Positions 49,363-58,038 of a DNA stretch of 64,000 bases are shown here, piece by piece. Within the stretch, counting starts at the first letter, position 1. Each line of letters starts with the position of its first letter. Origin of the DNA: Gulosibacter chungangensis (lineage in GTDB: Bacteria > Actinomycetota > Actinomycetes > Actinomycetales > Microbacteriaceae); assembly GCF_008831155.1 (NCBI RefSeq), contig NZ_WBKB01000008.1, positions 88,445 through 152,444 of the forward strand, written 5' to 3'. Position numbers and translations under genes: made by a program. The notes under the pieces were generated by a model. That model was given only the letters and a program-made list of their open reading frames with translations. It did no database searches and was not told the origin of the DNA.

Positions 49363-51411
49363 TTAGTTGTGTGCGTCGAGGCGTCGGCGCAGCAGTGCGA
49401 TCGTCACGCCACCGGCGAGCAACACGACGGAGAGCACAGCCAGGAGCCCGAGCTCGGTGGCACCGGTGGCGGCAAGGCCCTGCTCGCCACTTTCCTTGGC
49501 AGTGGAATCGCTCGAGCCACCAGTCGCGTCCGAACCAGACCCATCCGCGCCAGCCCCGTCCGAGCCAGACCCGGCGCTTGCGGCACCGTCAGCATCCGAA
49601 CTGGTCCCCGGGGTCGCGTCAGCATCCGTGCCGTTACCCGGAGTCTCGTCCTGCCCAGAGTCGCCGTCGTCCGCTGAGTCGGTGTCGTCCGCCGGCTCGG
49701 TTTCATCAGTCGGCTCCGGGTCGGGAGTCGACGGTGTTTCGTCCTCGCCCGGGGTCGGTGCCGGTGCAACGTCACCGTCAAATTCCGTGAGTGGGTTCGG
49801 GATGGTGATCTCCCGAACCTGTTCTCCCGTGAAGAAGTCGTAGAGCTTCACAACGGAGCGGTCGGCGTACACCTCAATGGTGCTGCCGTAGTTGACGTCG
49901 CCGGTGGTGAACTCTGTTACGTCCTGGGTGTTTTCACCGCGGGCATCCCAGCCGACGTGCATTGCGACGGTGTTGATGTTCCAGAAGCCGTCGGGGTGTC
50001 CGTCATCGGTACGGCGCTGCATCGCCCAGTCGCCCTGTTCAGCCGGGTAGTGGGTGTGGCCAGAGAAGAGGATGGCGTTCGGGTAGTTTCCGAGCACGTT
50101 CGTCAGGCGCTCGTTCATCATGTGGTGGTTCGAGTACCAGGGCAGCCAGCTTGCCGACACGGTGTTCCCGAGTGGGAAGTGCGACATGACGATGACCTGC
50201 TTGTCCTGGTCGCTCCAGAATGCGAGGCGCTCTTCGAGGAATTCGACCTGTGCGTCGCTCATCGCGACATCGCTTGGTCCGCCAAATTCTTGTCCCAGCA
50301 CGATAACCGGTACTTCGCCGCCCTCTCCCTCGAGCACATATTCGCCCCAGACACGGTCGCGGTCGGCGAATTCGAGGAAGCGATCGTGGTTCTGCCCGAA
50401 GCCGCCGGTGTAGTAGCGCTCGTGGTTTCCAATTGCGGCAACCGTGACGTCTGGACGGATCTGCGCGGTGTTGTCCATGACCTCGTAGATCTCTTGCCAT
50501 TCGGCTGGTGCGCCGGTGTTGACAATGTCGCCAACCATCAGGAGTGCGGACGGGTCTGCCGCATTTTCGGCCAGCCAGTTGAGGCCGCTCTCGAGGTCGT
50601 GCGGGTGTCCCTGGATGTCGGAGACAACCCAGGCGTTCGTGGTCGCGCCCTCGGTCTCGTTTTGTACCTGGTGGACGGCCACCGAGTCGATACCCCAGTA
50701 GTAGCCATCCGCGTCACCGATGAAGGTCCACGAGAATTCGACGCTTTCTGCATCCGTCGGCACGTCGAGCACGAGGCTCTGGTTGCCGTTCATTTGCAGT
50801 GCGTCGTAGTCGTTCTCTACGGATTCGCTGTCGAGACGCAGGATCTCGGTCGTTTCTCCGCCGTCGAAGGATGCTTCCACGACGCCCGACTGGCCGTCGG
50901 TGCCTCGGTAGTGGCTGTCGAAGGTCAGGCGTACCTGGTTGAGTCCCTCGACGTCGACTGCAGCCGAGGTGAGCGTGGATTCGAAGTCGCCACCGAACTG
51001 GCCCGCATCCGCAACGAAGAATTCCGCGTGCGAACGTCCGAAGCGGTCGCGCATATTGTCAACCGATGCGCTCCATTCGCTACGAGTCGTTGTGACCCAA
51101 CCGGCGTACTCGCCCTCTGCCTCGTTCGAGTCAATCGACCATCCTTCGGGCAGTGCTCCCCCATCGAATGATTCGCGTGCGATCACACCGTCAGTTGCGG
51201 TCGAGGTCGACAACGGGCTGCTGGTAACTGGTGCATTCGGGTCACCTGGCTGCGGCGCAGCTGGGTCGTCGATGATCGGCTGCGCGTGGGCGACGCTCGC
51301 TGGTGCCAACAGGCTTCCGGTTGCGAGGAGTGCCGCAACGCCGACCGTTCCGATCATTGCCCGATGAGGCGACCTTCGTCTAGTGGTTTGTGCCTCAACT
51401 GTTTGAGTCAT
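49363..51411 (-). CDS. Secreted, sortase-anchored metallophosphoesterase
   Basis: A 682-residue surface enzyme. After a Sec signal (MIGTVGVAALLATGSLLAPA, SVAHAQP) comes a jelly-roll-like domain (GVIARESFDGGALPEGWSID, YYWGIDSVAVHQV; residues 60-250). The metallophosphoesterase domain shows all blocks: VVSDIQGH, LLMVGDIVNTG, AAIGNHERYYTG, QVIVMSHFPLGN and ILFSGHTHYPA. A long Asp/Glu/Gly/Ser-rich stalk leads to LAATGA, a hydrophobic segment and RRRLDAHN, i.e. an LAxTG-type (class E) sortase signal. ATG 51411 has AAAGGACC before it. It probably frees phosphate from extracellular esters, for uptake by the adjacent importer (inference). Confidence 0.93.
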   Translation of the reverse strand: MTQTVEAQTTRRRSPHRAMIGTVGVAALLATGSLLAPASVAHAQPIIDDPAAPQPGDPNAPVTSSPLSTSTATDGVIARESFDGGALPEGWSIDSNEAEGEYAGWVTTTRSEWSASVDNMRDRFGRSHAEFFVADAGQFGGDFESTLTSAAVDVEGLNQVRLTFDSHYRGTDGQSGVVEASFDGGETTEILRLDSESVENDYDALQMNGNQSLVLDVPTDAESVEFSWTFIGDADGYYWGIDSVAVHQVQNETEGATTNAWVVSDIQGHPHDLESGLNWLAENAADPSALLMVGDIVNTGAPAEWQEIYEVMDNTAQIRPDVTVAAIGNHERYYTGGFGQNHDRFLEFADRDRVWGEYVLEGEGGEVPVIVLGQEFGGPSDVAMSDAQVEFLEERLAFWSDQDKQVIVMSHFPLGNTVSASWLPWYSNHHMMNERLTNVLGNYPNAILFSGHTHYPAEQGDWAMQRRTDDGHPDGFWNINTVAMHVGWDARGENTQDVTEFTTGDVNYGSTIEVYADRSVVKLYDFFTGEQVREITIPNPLTEFDGDVAPAPTPGEDETPSTPDPEPTDETEPADDTDSADDGDSGQDETPGNGTDADATPGTSSDADGAASAGSGSDGAGADGSGSDATGGSSDSTAKESGEQGLAATGATELGLLAVLSVVLLAGGVTIALLRRRLDAHN

Positions 51412-51650
51412 GAATTTTGGTCCTTTCGAACTTGGGTGAGCCACGCTCGGGACCGATTAAGGTGACCGTGACCAAAGCACGAATGAACACAGGTTGAATG
51501 GAATGCCAACTCGCGGCGGTGAACCGCGACCTCGCGCAACAATTGCGCGCAGTTGTCCACTCGGGTCGGCCGTCGGCCAACTCGACACCGAAACTTTACG
51601 GAGCTGTGGTCAGCTGGCTAAACGTCAAAGTTCGGCATAGCGGGAGATTA

Positions 51651-52385
51651 ATGGCCAGCCAGGTAGAAGTTGCGCGTGACATCGCCAGACGAATCACCGA
51701 CGGCGAGTTCAAGTTCGGGACACCATTGCCATCGGAGCTCGAGTTCGCCGCCCATTACGAGTGTTCGCGCGGGACGATCCGTGCCGCGCTCATATCTCTC
51801 GAAGCACGCGGCGCGGTTGTTCCGAAGCAGGGTAGCGGCTGGCTCGTCCACAGCAGCCTGCAAAATCACGACATCAACGACCTGCGCTCGTTCGCGCAGT
51901 GGGCACAGAAGAAAGGAATGCTCCCGAGCGGCCGCGTAGTCGAGGCTCGCGCGCAGCGTGCCACCGCCGTCCATGCCCGCGCGCTGCGAGTGGCGGTCGG
52001 CAGCCAGGTGCTCATGGTGAAGCGGCTACGCGGCCTCGACGATCGCGTTGTGATGCTCGAACGCAGTGTCTACCCCGATTGGATGCTTCCCATCATCGAG
52101 GAGATTCCAGATGACGAGCCCTCTGTCGTGAAGGTGTTGGAGGAGCGATACCAGCTGTTTGCGGTGCATTCGGAACATTCCATCGACGCAGTTTCTGCTT
52201 CCAAAGAAGACGCCGAGCTGCTCGGCGTCCGGCGCACGAGTCCGTTACTTCGAGTGAAGCGATCAACCTTTATCCGAGACGGGCGTGCCCTGGAATTCAG
52301 CGAAGACAGGTACGTACCGGGCACGATCCAGTTCCAGGTTTCTTCGTCACGCCACCAGGATGCGATCCAACGTACCGCACCGTAG
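51651..52385 (+). CDS. GntR-family regulator, HutC/UTRA type (PhnF-like)
   Basis: A 244-residue regulator. The winged helix (VARDIARRITDGEFKFGTPL, PSELEFAAHYECSRGTIRAA LISLEARGAVVPKQGSGWLV) is at the N-terminus and a UTRA effector domain (VLMVKRLRGLDDRVVMLERS, LGVRRTSPLLRVKRSTFIRD, ALEFSEDRYVPG) fills the rest. ATG 51651 has GGGAG seven bases upstream; the longer open frame is not supported. It diverges from the phosphoesterase-HAD-phnDCE series. In Mycobacterium smegmatis a PhnF of this family represses phnDCE, which supports the same role here. Confidence 0.88.
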   Translation: MASQVEVARDIARRITDGEFKFGTPLPSELEFAAHYECSRGTIRAALISLEARGAVVPKQGSGWLVHSSLQNHDINDLRSFAQWAQKKGMLPSGRVVEARAQRATAVHARALRVAVGSQVLMVKRLRGLDDRVVMLERSVYPDWMLPIIEEIPDDEPSVVKVLEERYQLFAVHSEHSIDAVSASKEDAELLGVRRTSPLLRVKRSTFIRDGRALEFSEDRYVPGTIQFQVSSSRHQDAIQRTAP

Positions 52386-52485
52386 GCCGCGGAATTCGAA
52401 AGCTCCCAGTTCTTGATAGCTTTCGGCAGATCCGTCGGGATTTACATGGGGTTTATGTAAGGGTCGCGCACGATCTTCTCTTGGA

Positions 52486-52797
52486 TCAGGTACGCGTCGA
52501 AAGCCCTACTCGGTACACGAGGTTCCGCCTGCGATGTACGCTCGCGAGAGCATCATCCAACGAGATGAGTTCTCCATAAATGAGTTGTTGTGCCGCGACG
52601 TATCCCTCTTCGATTGCAGCACGAGCGGGGTGATCTCGATCGAACGCAGGGCTCGACGCGTAACCGTCTGCGGGACGGCTCGTCATAGAGAAGCCCGCGG
52701 CAACGCTCTGCTGATCGATATCGTCGATGAGGTTCTGCTTCGCAATTGGATCGATCGCGTCAAGATCGTCCGGGTGTTCCCGGAGCCGCTCGCTCAT
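52486..52797 (-). CDS. Hypothetical protein coupled to the AbiEi-like gene
   Basis: A 103-residue protein that I do not recognise (DPIAKQNLIDDIDQQSVAAG, AAIEEGYVAAQQLIYGELIS, LDDALASVHRRRNLVYRVGL). It overlaps the AbiEi-like gene by four bases, which places it where the AbiEii nucleotidyltransferase toxin should be. It is too short for AbiEii (about 300 residues) and has no GSxxD-type nucleotidyltransferase motif. It may be a new partner, an accessory protein, or a remnant. Confidence 0.55.
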   Translation of the reverse strand: MSERLREHPDDLDAIDPIAKQNLIDDIDQQSVAAGFSMTSRPADGYASSPAFDRDHPARAAIEEGYVAAQQLIYGELISLDDALASVHRRRNLVYRVGLSTRT

Positions 52798-53387
52798 GCC
52801 GCCATCAGATCAGTGACGAGCCGGTCGAAGCTCTCCCGGACGGTGACGTTTCGTTCCCCGCCAACGGCAGCACGGAGAGCGTCTTCTCGTACTTCGCCTC
52901 TTTTCAGAGCGCCGCGAACGCGATCAACCAGCGCACCCCAGCCCGATTCGACATACACGTCAGGAGCACGAAGCAACTCGAGAAGAGCGATCTCCTTCGG
53001 GTTGAGCTTTGCACGCTCCCTATTCCGTCGGGCATGCTGCGTGACCCCCGCGATCGGATCCGTTGTCCAGAGCGTTGCGACATGGAAGGACTGGGGCACC
53101 TGGGTTGTCACACCCCACTCACGGGCAGCGGAGTAGCCAGCTGGGCCACTGCCCATTTCCCCGAGCACCTCCCGGGCAATCTCTTCCACGCGGGGACGAG
53201 TCATGCCGTACCGCGTCTTCACGCCCCGGTAATACAGGCCACGACGAATAGGAAGAAGCTCACCGTTCCGCGCAGCGCGAGACGCAGCCTGCCGCGCCGC
53301 GGTCGCAGTACCCGGCAGCTGGTTTACGTGCACGAAGGAGCGTACCGGGGCACTCCGAATCACAGCCGCTGGGGTCATCACGCTCAT
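52794..53387 (-). CDS. AbiEi-like type IV antitoxin / winged-helix regulator
   Basis: A 197-residue protein. The first 90 residues (GTATAARQAASRAARNGELL, PIRRGLYYRGVKTRYGMTRP, GPAGYSAAREWGVTTQVPQS) match the winged-helix AbiEi/DUF6088 pattern, in which a short HTH precedes 'P..RGLYY'. The C-terminal half (RERAKLNPKEIALLELLRAP, VTVRESFDRLVTDLMAA) is the usual AbiEi C domain. In AbiE systems this protein represses the operon and counters a nucleotidyltransferase toxin made by the next gene. Here the next gene is a 103-residue unknown, coupled by a four-base overlap. Confidence 0.75.
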   Translation of the reverse strand: MSVMTPAAVIRSAPVRSFVHVNQLPGTATAARQAASRAARNGELLPIRRGLYYRGVKTRYGMTRPRVEEIAREVLGEMGSGPAGYSAAREWGVTTQVPQSFHVATLWTTDPIAGVTQHARRNRERAKLNPKEIALLELLRAPDVYVESGWGALVDRVRGALKRGEVREDALRAAVGGERNVTVRESFDRLVTDLMAA

Positions 53388-53453
53388 GTCACGAAAGTTT
53401 ACCGGGAACGTGACATCAGGACAAGATGCACACAGAGCGGCTCAGGTGCGCGC

Positions 53454-54872
53454 CTAAGCCCTAACCTCCCACTCCTCCGCAGCCACACCCGCACCATCCC
53501 CATACGTCCCATAAGCCCCATACGAATACGCCCCAAACGCAGCACTATCCGGCCCCTTCACCGGCAGCTTCGTCGCGACGACCCCCAACAACCGCCCATC
53601 CGCAGCCTCAATCGCGTCCACGCACCCCTGCAGCTCCTGCCGGTGCGTCGACCCGGCGGCCACGGTCACCAGCAGCCCACTCGCAAACCGCGCCAGCACC
53701 GTAGCATCGGTCACCGGCAGCACCGGCGGCGCATCCACGATCACGTAATCGGCTTGCGCAGAAAGCGCCTCGAGCACCTGCTGCATCGCGCGCGAACCCA
53801 AAAGCTCGCTCGGGTTCGGCGGGATCTGCCCGGAGGGCAGCACCGCGAGCCGGCCGCGGCCCCAGGGCTGCAGCACATCCGACAGCTCCGCACGACCCAC
53901 CAGCACATCGGTCAGCCCGACCGAGCCTTCTACACCCATGTACTCCGCCAGCCGGGGCTTGCGCAGGTCCGCATCGACCAGCGCCACCGTGAACCCGGTC
54001 TGCGCCAACGCCAGCGCCAGGTTCGCCGAGGTCGTCGACTTCCCCTCCCCCGGACCAGCACTGGTCACCACAAAAATCTGCGAGGAAGAGTCCGGGTCCA
54101 GAAACTGCACATTCGTGCGCAGCGCCCGAAATGCCTCCGCACCCGGGCTCCGCGGCTGCGCCTGCACCACCAGCGGCTGCCGACGCAGCTCCTCGTCGAA
54201 CGCGATCCCGCCCAGCACCGGCGCATCCACAATCTGCCGAATGTCGCTCAGCGACCGAATCCGCGTGTCCAACATGTGCCGCAGCAGCGCCGCTCCGAAC
54301 CCCAGTATGAGCCCCAGCACGGCACCCAGCAGGATGTTCATGCGCACGTTCGGGCTCGACGGCGCGTCAGCGACAATGGCCGGGTTAATCAGGTTCAGGT
54401 CCACCGGGCTCTCGCCATCGGTATCGGCGATTTCGATGACGTCCTCAACGACGGCCGCGAGCTCCTCCCCCGTCACGTTCGCAAGCTCGGCAGCGCGCTC
54501 GGCAGAACTATCGGTGGCGGTGATCGCGATCAGCACGGTGTCGTTCGGGGTGCTCGCCGAAAGCTTCGGCCGCAGCTCGTCCACGGTCGCATCCAGCGAG
54601 AGCCGCTCGATCACGCGGTCCAACACGAGGGCGCTCGTCGCCACATCCACATAGCTCACGACCGATTGCCGGGCGAAGTTCGTGCCCTGCAGCAGGTCCC
54701 CCGTCGCCGCGTTCTCGGGCGTTCGGACCGTCACATAAAGTTCAGCCGTGGATTCATACTTCGCCGGAGTCAACGCCGAAATCCCGGCCCCGACACCCGT
54801 ACCCAAAACAGCTAACACGAAAATCAGCACCCAGTTCTTGCGGACAATGCGGATGTAGTCGTGCAGTTCCAA
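53454..54872 (-). CDS. Polysaccharide-biosynthesis tyrosine autokinase (Wzz + BY-kinase fusion), copy 1
   Basis: A 472-residue membrane kinase that controls extracellular polysaccharide chain export. An N-terminal Wzz domain (MELHDYIRIVRKNWVLIFVL, first membrane helix; second near 180-200) is fused to the BY-kinase. Walker A is TSAGPGEGKSTTSANLALAL near 270, Walker A' VALVDADLRKPRLAEYM, and Walker B DYVIVDAPPVLP. The C-terminal tail is Tyr-rich (AFGAYSYGAYGTYGDG) and is the expected phosphorylation cluster. It is a close paralogue of the gene at 56366-57817. No other glycan genes except galE are adjacent. Confidence 0.93.
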   Translation of the reverse strand: MELHDYIRIVRKNWVLIFVLAVLGTGVGAGISALTPAKYESTAELYVTVRTPENAATGDLLQGTNFARQSVVSYVDVATSALVLDRVIERLSLDATVDELRPKLSASTPNDTVLIAITATDSSAERAAELANVTGEELAAVVEDVIEIADTDGESPVDLNLINPAIVADAPSSPNVRMNILLGAVLGLILGFGAALLRHMLDTRIRSLSDIRQIVDAPVLGGIAFDEELRRQPLVVQAQPRSPGAEAFRALRTNVQFLDPDSSSQIFVVTSAGPGEGKSTTSANLALALAQTGFTVALVDADLRKPRLAEYMGVEGSVGLTDVLVGRAELSDVLQPWGRGRLAVLPSGQIPPNPSELLGSRAMQQVLEALSAQADYVIVDAPPVLPVTDATVLARFASGLLVTVAAGSTHRQELQGCVDAIEAADGRLLGVVATKLPVKGPDSAAFGAYSYGAYGTYGDGAGVAAEEWEVRA

Positions 54873-55230
54873 GTAATGACCTCAATCGCTCAACGAGGCG
54901 CCACTCATCTCACACCCCGCGCAGCAAACTTACCGAGATTATGCACAGTTTCCAAAGTAATCCTGCTATAGATTCGCGGCACGGCACCGCCTTGCTTCGA
55001 GAGCAAGCAATCCGGATGCACAACCCAAGAAATTGCGCGTCTCACCACTGATTCCGCCGCAATTCCACACGTAATGGATCTTCGTGACAACACATCGATC
55101 TCGGCCAGGCACACCAGTCGGCCCAGTCCGATCGCCCGCGGCAGAAGCCTCTTCGGGTGTAACCTTCCCCGCGGTCATGAAGCAGACAACGGTGACGCTC
55201 CAGGCCACACCCAACTGCTAAGTTCGAACC
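54873..55230. other. Divergent gap between kinase copy 1 and galE
   Basis: About 360 bases of lower GC content between divergent genes. I see no convincing gene, hairpin or repeat; promoters for both neighbours must lie here. Confidence 0.4.
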
Positions 55231-56268
55231 GTGCGTGTCTTACTTACCGGCGGTGCCGGCTATATCGGTTCCCATGTCGCAGTCACCCTCCTCGAAGCGG
55301 GCCACGAGGTCGTCGTTTTAGACAACTTCTCGAACAGTCACCCAGCCGTGATCGAGCGTATCGCGCAGATCACCGGCAAGCAGGTTTCGCTGATCGAGGC
55401 AAATCTTGCCGATAAGGCAGAGGCAGAACAGGCTCTCCAGAACGTCGATTTCGAGGCCGCGATCCACTTCGCCGGTCTCAAGGCTGTCGGTGAATCTGTC
55501 GAACAGCCCACCCGCTACTATCGCGAAAATCTTTCTGCCACACTCAATCTTCTCGACATTCTCAAGGCGAAGGATGTTCGAAAGCTCATTTTCAGCTCTT
55601 CCGCGACGGTCTATGGCGAGCCTGAGGATGCTTCAGTTGGCCTCGACGAGAACCACCAGGTCGGTGTGGGCATCACCAATCCCTACGGTTGGTCGAAGGC
55701 CATGAGTGAGCAGATCATTACGGATGCGCAGACCGCCTGGCCAGAATTGCAAGCGACGATCTTGCGTTATTTCAATCCGGTTGGGGCCCATGCTTCGGGC
55801 CTCATCGGTGAGGATCCGTTCGGGATCCCGAATAACCTGATGCCGTTTGTCTCGCAGGTTGCGATCGGCCGCCGAGAGAAGCTGTACGTGTTTGGTGACA
55901 GCTACCCCACTCCGGATGGCACGGGGATCCGCGATTATATTCACGTGGTCGATCTCGCGGCGGGTCATATGGCTGCGCTCGAGCATTCGACTCCCGGGGT
56001 GAGCGTGTACAACCTCGGGTCGGGTACGGGCCACAGTGTGCTTGAGGTCGTCGCTGCTTATGCGGAGGCGAGCGGCCAGGCTGTGCCGTATGTGATTGCC
56101 GAGCCGCGTGCCGGGGACTTGGCGAAGCTGGTTGCGAACCCGTCGAAGGCGAATCGGGAGCTGCGGTGGCAGACCCGGCTGACGCTGGCGGATGCTTGCC
56201 GCGATTCCTGGCGTTGGCAGTCGCAAAACCCGGATGGGTTTGGCGCAGGTAGTTCGCCCGAAGCTTAA
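55231..56268 (+). CDS. galE: UDP-glucose 4-epimerase
   Basis: GalE interconverts UDP-glucose and UDP-galactose. The 345-residue SDR protein has the NAD motif VLLTGGAGYIGSHVAVTLLE, LDNFSNSHPAVIERI, FAGLKAVGESVEQPTRYYREN, the catalytic Ser/Tyr/Lys in IFSSSATVYGEP and NPYGWSKAMSEQI, and LRYFNPVGAHASGLIGEDP. The start is GTG 55231. It sits alone between two tyrosine-autokinase genes that point the other way, likely supplying galactose units for the glycan they regulate (inference). Confidence 0.94.
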   Translation: MRVLLTGGAGYIGSHVAVTLLEAGHEVVVLDNFSNSHPAVIERIAQITGKQVSLIEANLADKAEAEQALQNVDFEAAIHFAGLKAVGESVEQPTRYYRENLSATLNLLDILKAKDVRKLIFSSSATVYGEPEDASVGLDENHQVGVGITNPYGWSKAMSEQIITDAQTAWPELQATILRYFNPVGAHASGLIGEDPFGIPNNLMPFVSQVAIGRREKLYVFGDSYPTPDGTGIRDYIHVVDLAAGHMAALEHSTPGVSVYNLGSGTGHSVLEVVAAYAEASGQAVPYVIAEPRAGDLAKLVANPSKANRELRWQTRLTLADACRDSWRWQSQNPDGFGAGSSPEA

Positions 56269-56289
56269 GCAGCTTCATGCTTCCAAGCT

Positions 56290-56328
56290 GAAATGGGTCC
56301 GATCGCAATTTGCGTTCGGACCCATTTC
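56290..56328. terminator. Hairpin between galE and kinase copy 2
   Basis: A perfect 13-bp stem (56290-56302 with 56316-56328) around a 13-base loop, 22 bases after the galE stop and between converging genes. No T run follows, so termination strength is uncertain. Confidence 0.6.
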
Positions 56329-56365
56329 TGCAGGATGCGGCTCACCGTAGTGGGCGGCTCATCCC

Positions 56366-57817
56366 TTACTTTGATTCAGCGGTTTTTGCTTTCTTGGCCG
56401 TGGCCTTCGCAATGGCACCCTTATCGGGCACGACTTCGTCGCCATACACGCCATACGATTCCCCATAGGAATAGGCACCGTATGCGTTGCTATCTGGCCC
56501 CTTCGTGGGCAGCATCGTCGCAACAATTCCGAGAAGCTTCCCCTCAGCGGCATCAATGGCATCAACGGCACTCGCCAACTGTTGGCGCTTGGTCGATCCG
56601 GCAGCCACGGTGAGGATGATGCCGTTCGCAAATCGAGAGATCACGGTGGCGTCCGTCACCGGCAGTACCGGCGGGCTGTCGATGATCACGTAGTCGACGT
56701 TCTCGCCCAGGTTCGCGATGACCTCTTGCATGGCGCGCGAGCCCAGCAGCTCACTCGGGTTTGGTGGGATGCGCCCGGCGGGCAGCACGGCAAGTCGCCC
56801 GCGGCCCCATGGCTGCAAGACGTCCGTGAGTTCAGCTTTCCCGATCAGCACATCGGTGAGGCCGACGCTACCTTCAATACCCATGTACTCGGCAACTTTT
56901 GGCTTGCGAAGATCAGCGTCGACGAGCGCAACGCTAAATCCTGTTTGTGCGAGCGCAATGGCGAGGTTCGTCGAGGTCGTCGATTTACCCTCTGCGGGGG
57001 ATGCACTGGTCAGCACAAACACCTGCGAGGTTGAGTCGGGGTCGAGGAACTGCACGTTGGTGCGCAGCGCTCGGAATGCTTCGGCGAGTGGGCTCCGGGG
57101 CTTCGCTTGAACAATGAGTGGTTGCTTGCGGAAATCCGAATCGTAGGCAATGCCACCAATAACCGGGGCCTCCACCAATGCTCGGATGTCATGCAGTGAG
57201 CGGATGCGAGTGTCAAGGATGTGTCGCAGCAGTGCCAGTCCGAACCCAATCATCAGCCCAAGCACAGTGCCCAGGGCGATATTCAGTTTCGTATTCGGGC
57301 TGACTGGATTCTCGGCAACGGTGGCCGGGTTGATCACGCTCAGTTGCACGCGACTTTGGCCGTCGGAATCCGCGAGTTCAATGACGTCTTCAATAACGGT
57401 GGTGAGATCTTCACCAACCGCGTCCGCAAGCTCGGCGGCGTGCTGTGGGTCAACGTCGGTGGCGGTGATCTTGATCAGTACCGTCCCCTCGGGCGCGGTA
57501 ACGGAAAGTTTTGATTCGAGTTCGCTTGCGGTGTTATCGAGGTCGAGTCGGTCAATCACCCGGTCGAGCACGAGTGCACTCGTGGCGACGTCGACATAAC
57601 TCACGACCGATTGACGTGCGAAGTTAGTGCCCTGCAGCAGGTCACCCGTGGCCGCGCCTTCTTGAGCCCGCACCGTGACATACAGCTCAGCCGTCGAGCT
57701 GTACTTGGGCGACGTCACTAAAGAAACAGCGCCGCCAATACCGGCACCGACCAACGTCAAGAGCAGGATAAGAATCCAATTCTTGCGGAGGATGCGGAGA
57801 TAATCTTGCAGTTCCAA
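56366..57817 (-). CDS. Polysaccharide-biosynthesis tyrosine autokinase (Wzz + BY-kinase fusion), copy 2
   Basis: A 483-residue paralogue of the gene at 53454-54872 with the same domain order. The Wzz part starts MELQDYLRILRKNWILILLL; Walker A is SASPAEGKSTTSTNLAIALA, Walker A' VALVDADLRKPKVAEYM and Walker B DYVIIDSPPVLP. The tail carries a Tyr cluster (NAYGAYSYGESYGVYGDE) and then a Lys/Ala-rich end (AIAKATAKKAKTAESK) absent from copy 1. Many 10-30 residue blocks are identical between the two. The low-GC 220-base gap behind it separates it from glmM. Confidence 0.94.
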   Translation of the reverse strand: MELQDYLRILRKNWILILLLTLVGAGIGGAVSLVTSPKYSSTAELYVTVRAQEGAATGDLLQGTNFARQSVVSYVDVATSALVLDRVIDRLDLDNTASELESKLSVTAPEGTVLIKITATDVDPQHAAELADAVGEDLTTVIEDVIELADSDGQSRVQLSVINPATVAENPVSPNTKLNIALGTVLGLMIGFGLALLRHILDTRIRSLHDIRALVEAPVIGGIAYDSDFRKQPLIVQAKPRSPLAEAFRALRTNVQFLDPDSTSQVFVLTSASPAEGKSTTSTNLAIALAQTGFSVALVDADLRKPKVAEYMGIEGSVGLTDVLIGKAELTDVLQPWGRGRLAVLPAGRIPPNPSELLGSRAMQEVIANLGENVDYVIIDSPPVLPVTDATVISRFANGIILTVAAGSTKRQQLASAVDAIDAAEGKLLGIVATMLPTKGPDSNAYGAYSYGESYGVYGDEVVPDKGAIAKATAKKAKTAESK

Positions 57818-57980
57818 TCAAGAACCTTCCGTCACCAAAAAGCGGACCCGAAGAGGGTTAACACCAAATCTCAAACTTACTGGCAAGTTTCGCCCGAAAC
57901 AAAGCAAAGTTATGAATCAATCAAACTTAAGAACGAATCTGCACGGTCGCCAAACTTGTTCGACGCTCGCACTGTTATAG

Positions 57981-58019
57981 CGTTGTGGCCCTGAAACCAC
58001 CAGGTCCAGGGCCACAACG
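57981..58019 (-). terminator. Hairpin after glmM
   Basis: A perfect 13-bp stem (57981-57993 with 58007-58019) with a 13-base loop, 19 bases after the glmM stop on the minus strand. A T run is lacking, so it may be a moderate terminator. The remaining 57818-57980 is AT-rich and shows no gene. Confidence 0.6.
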
Positions 58020-58038
58020 TGACAGCGAATCGCGCGGG

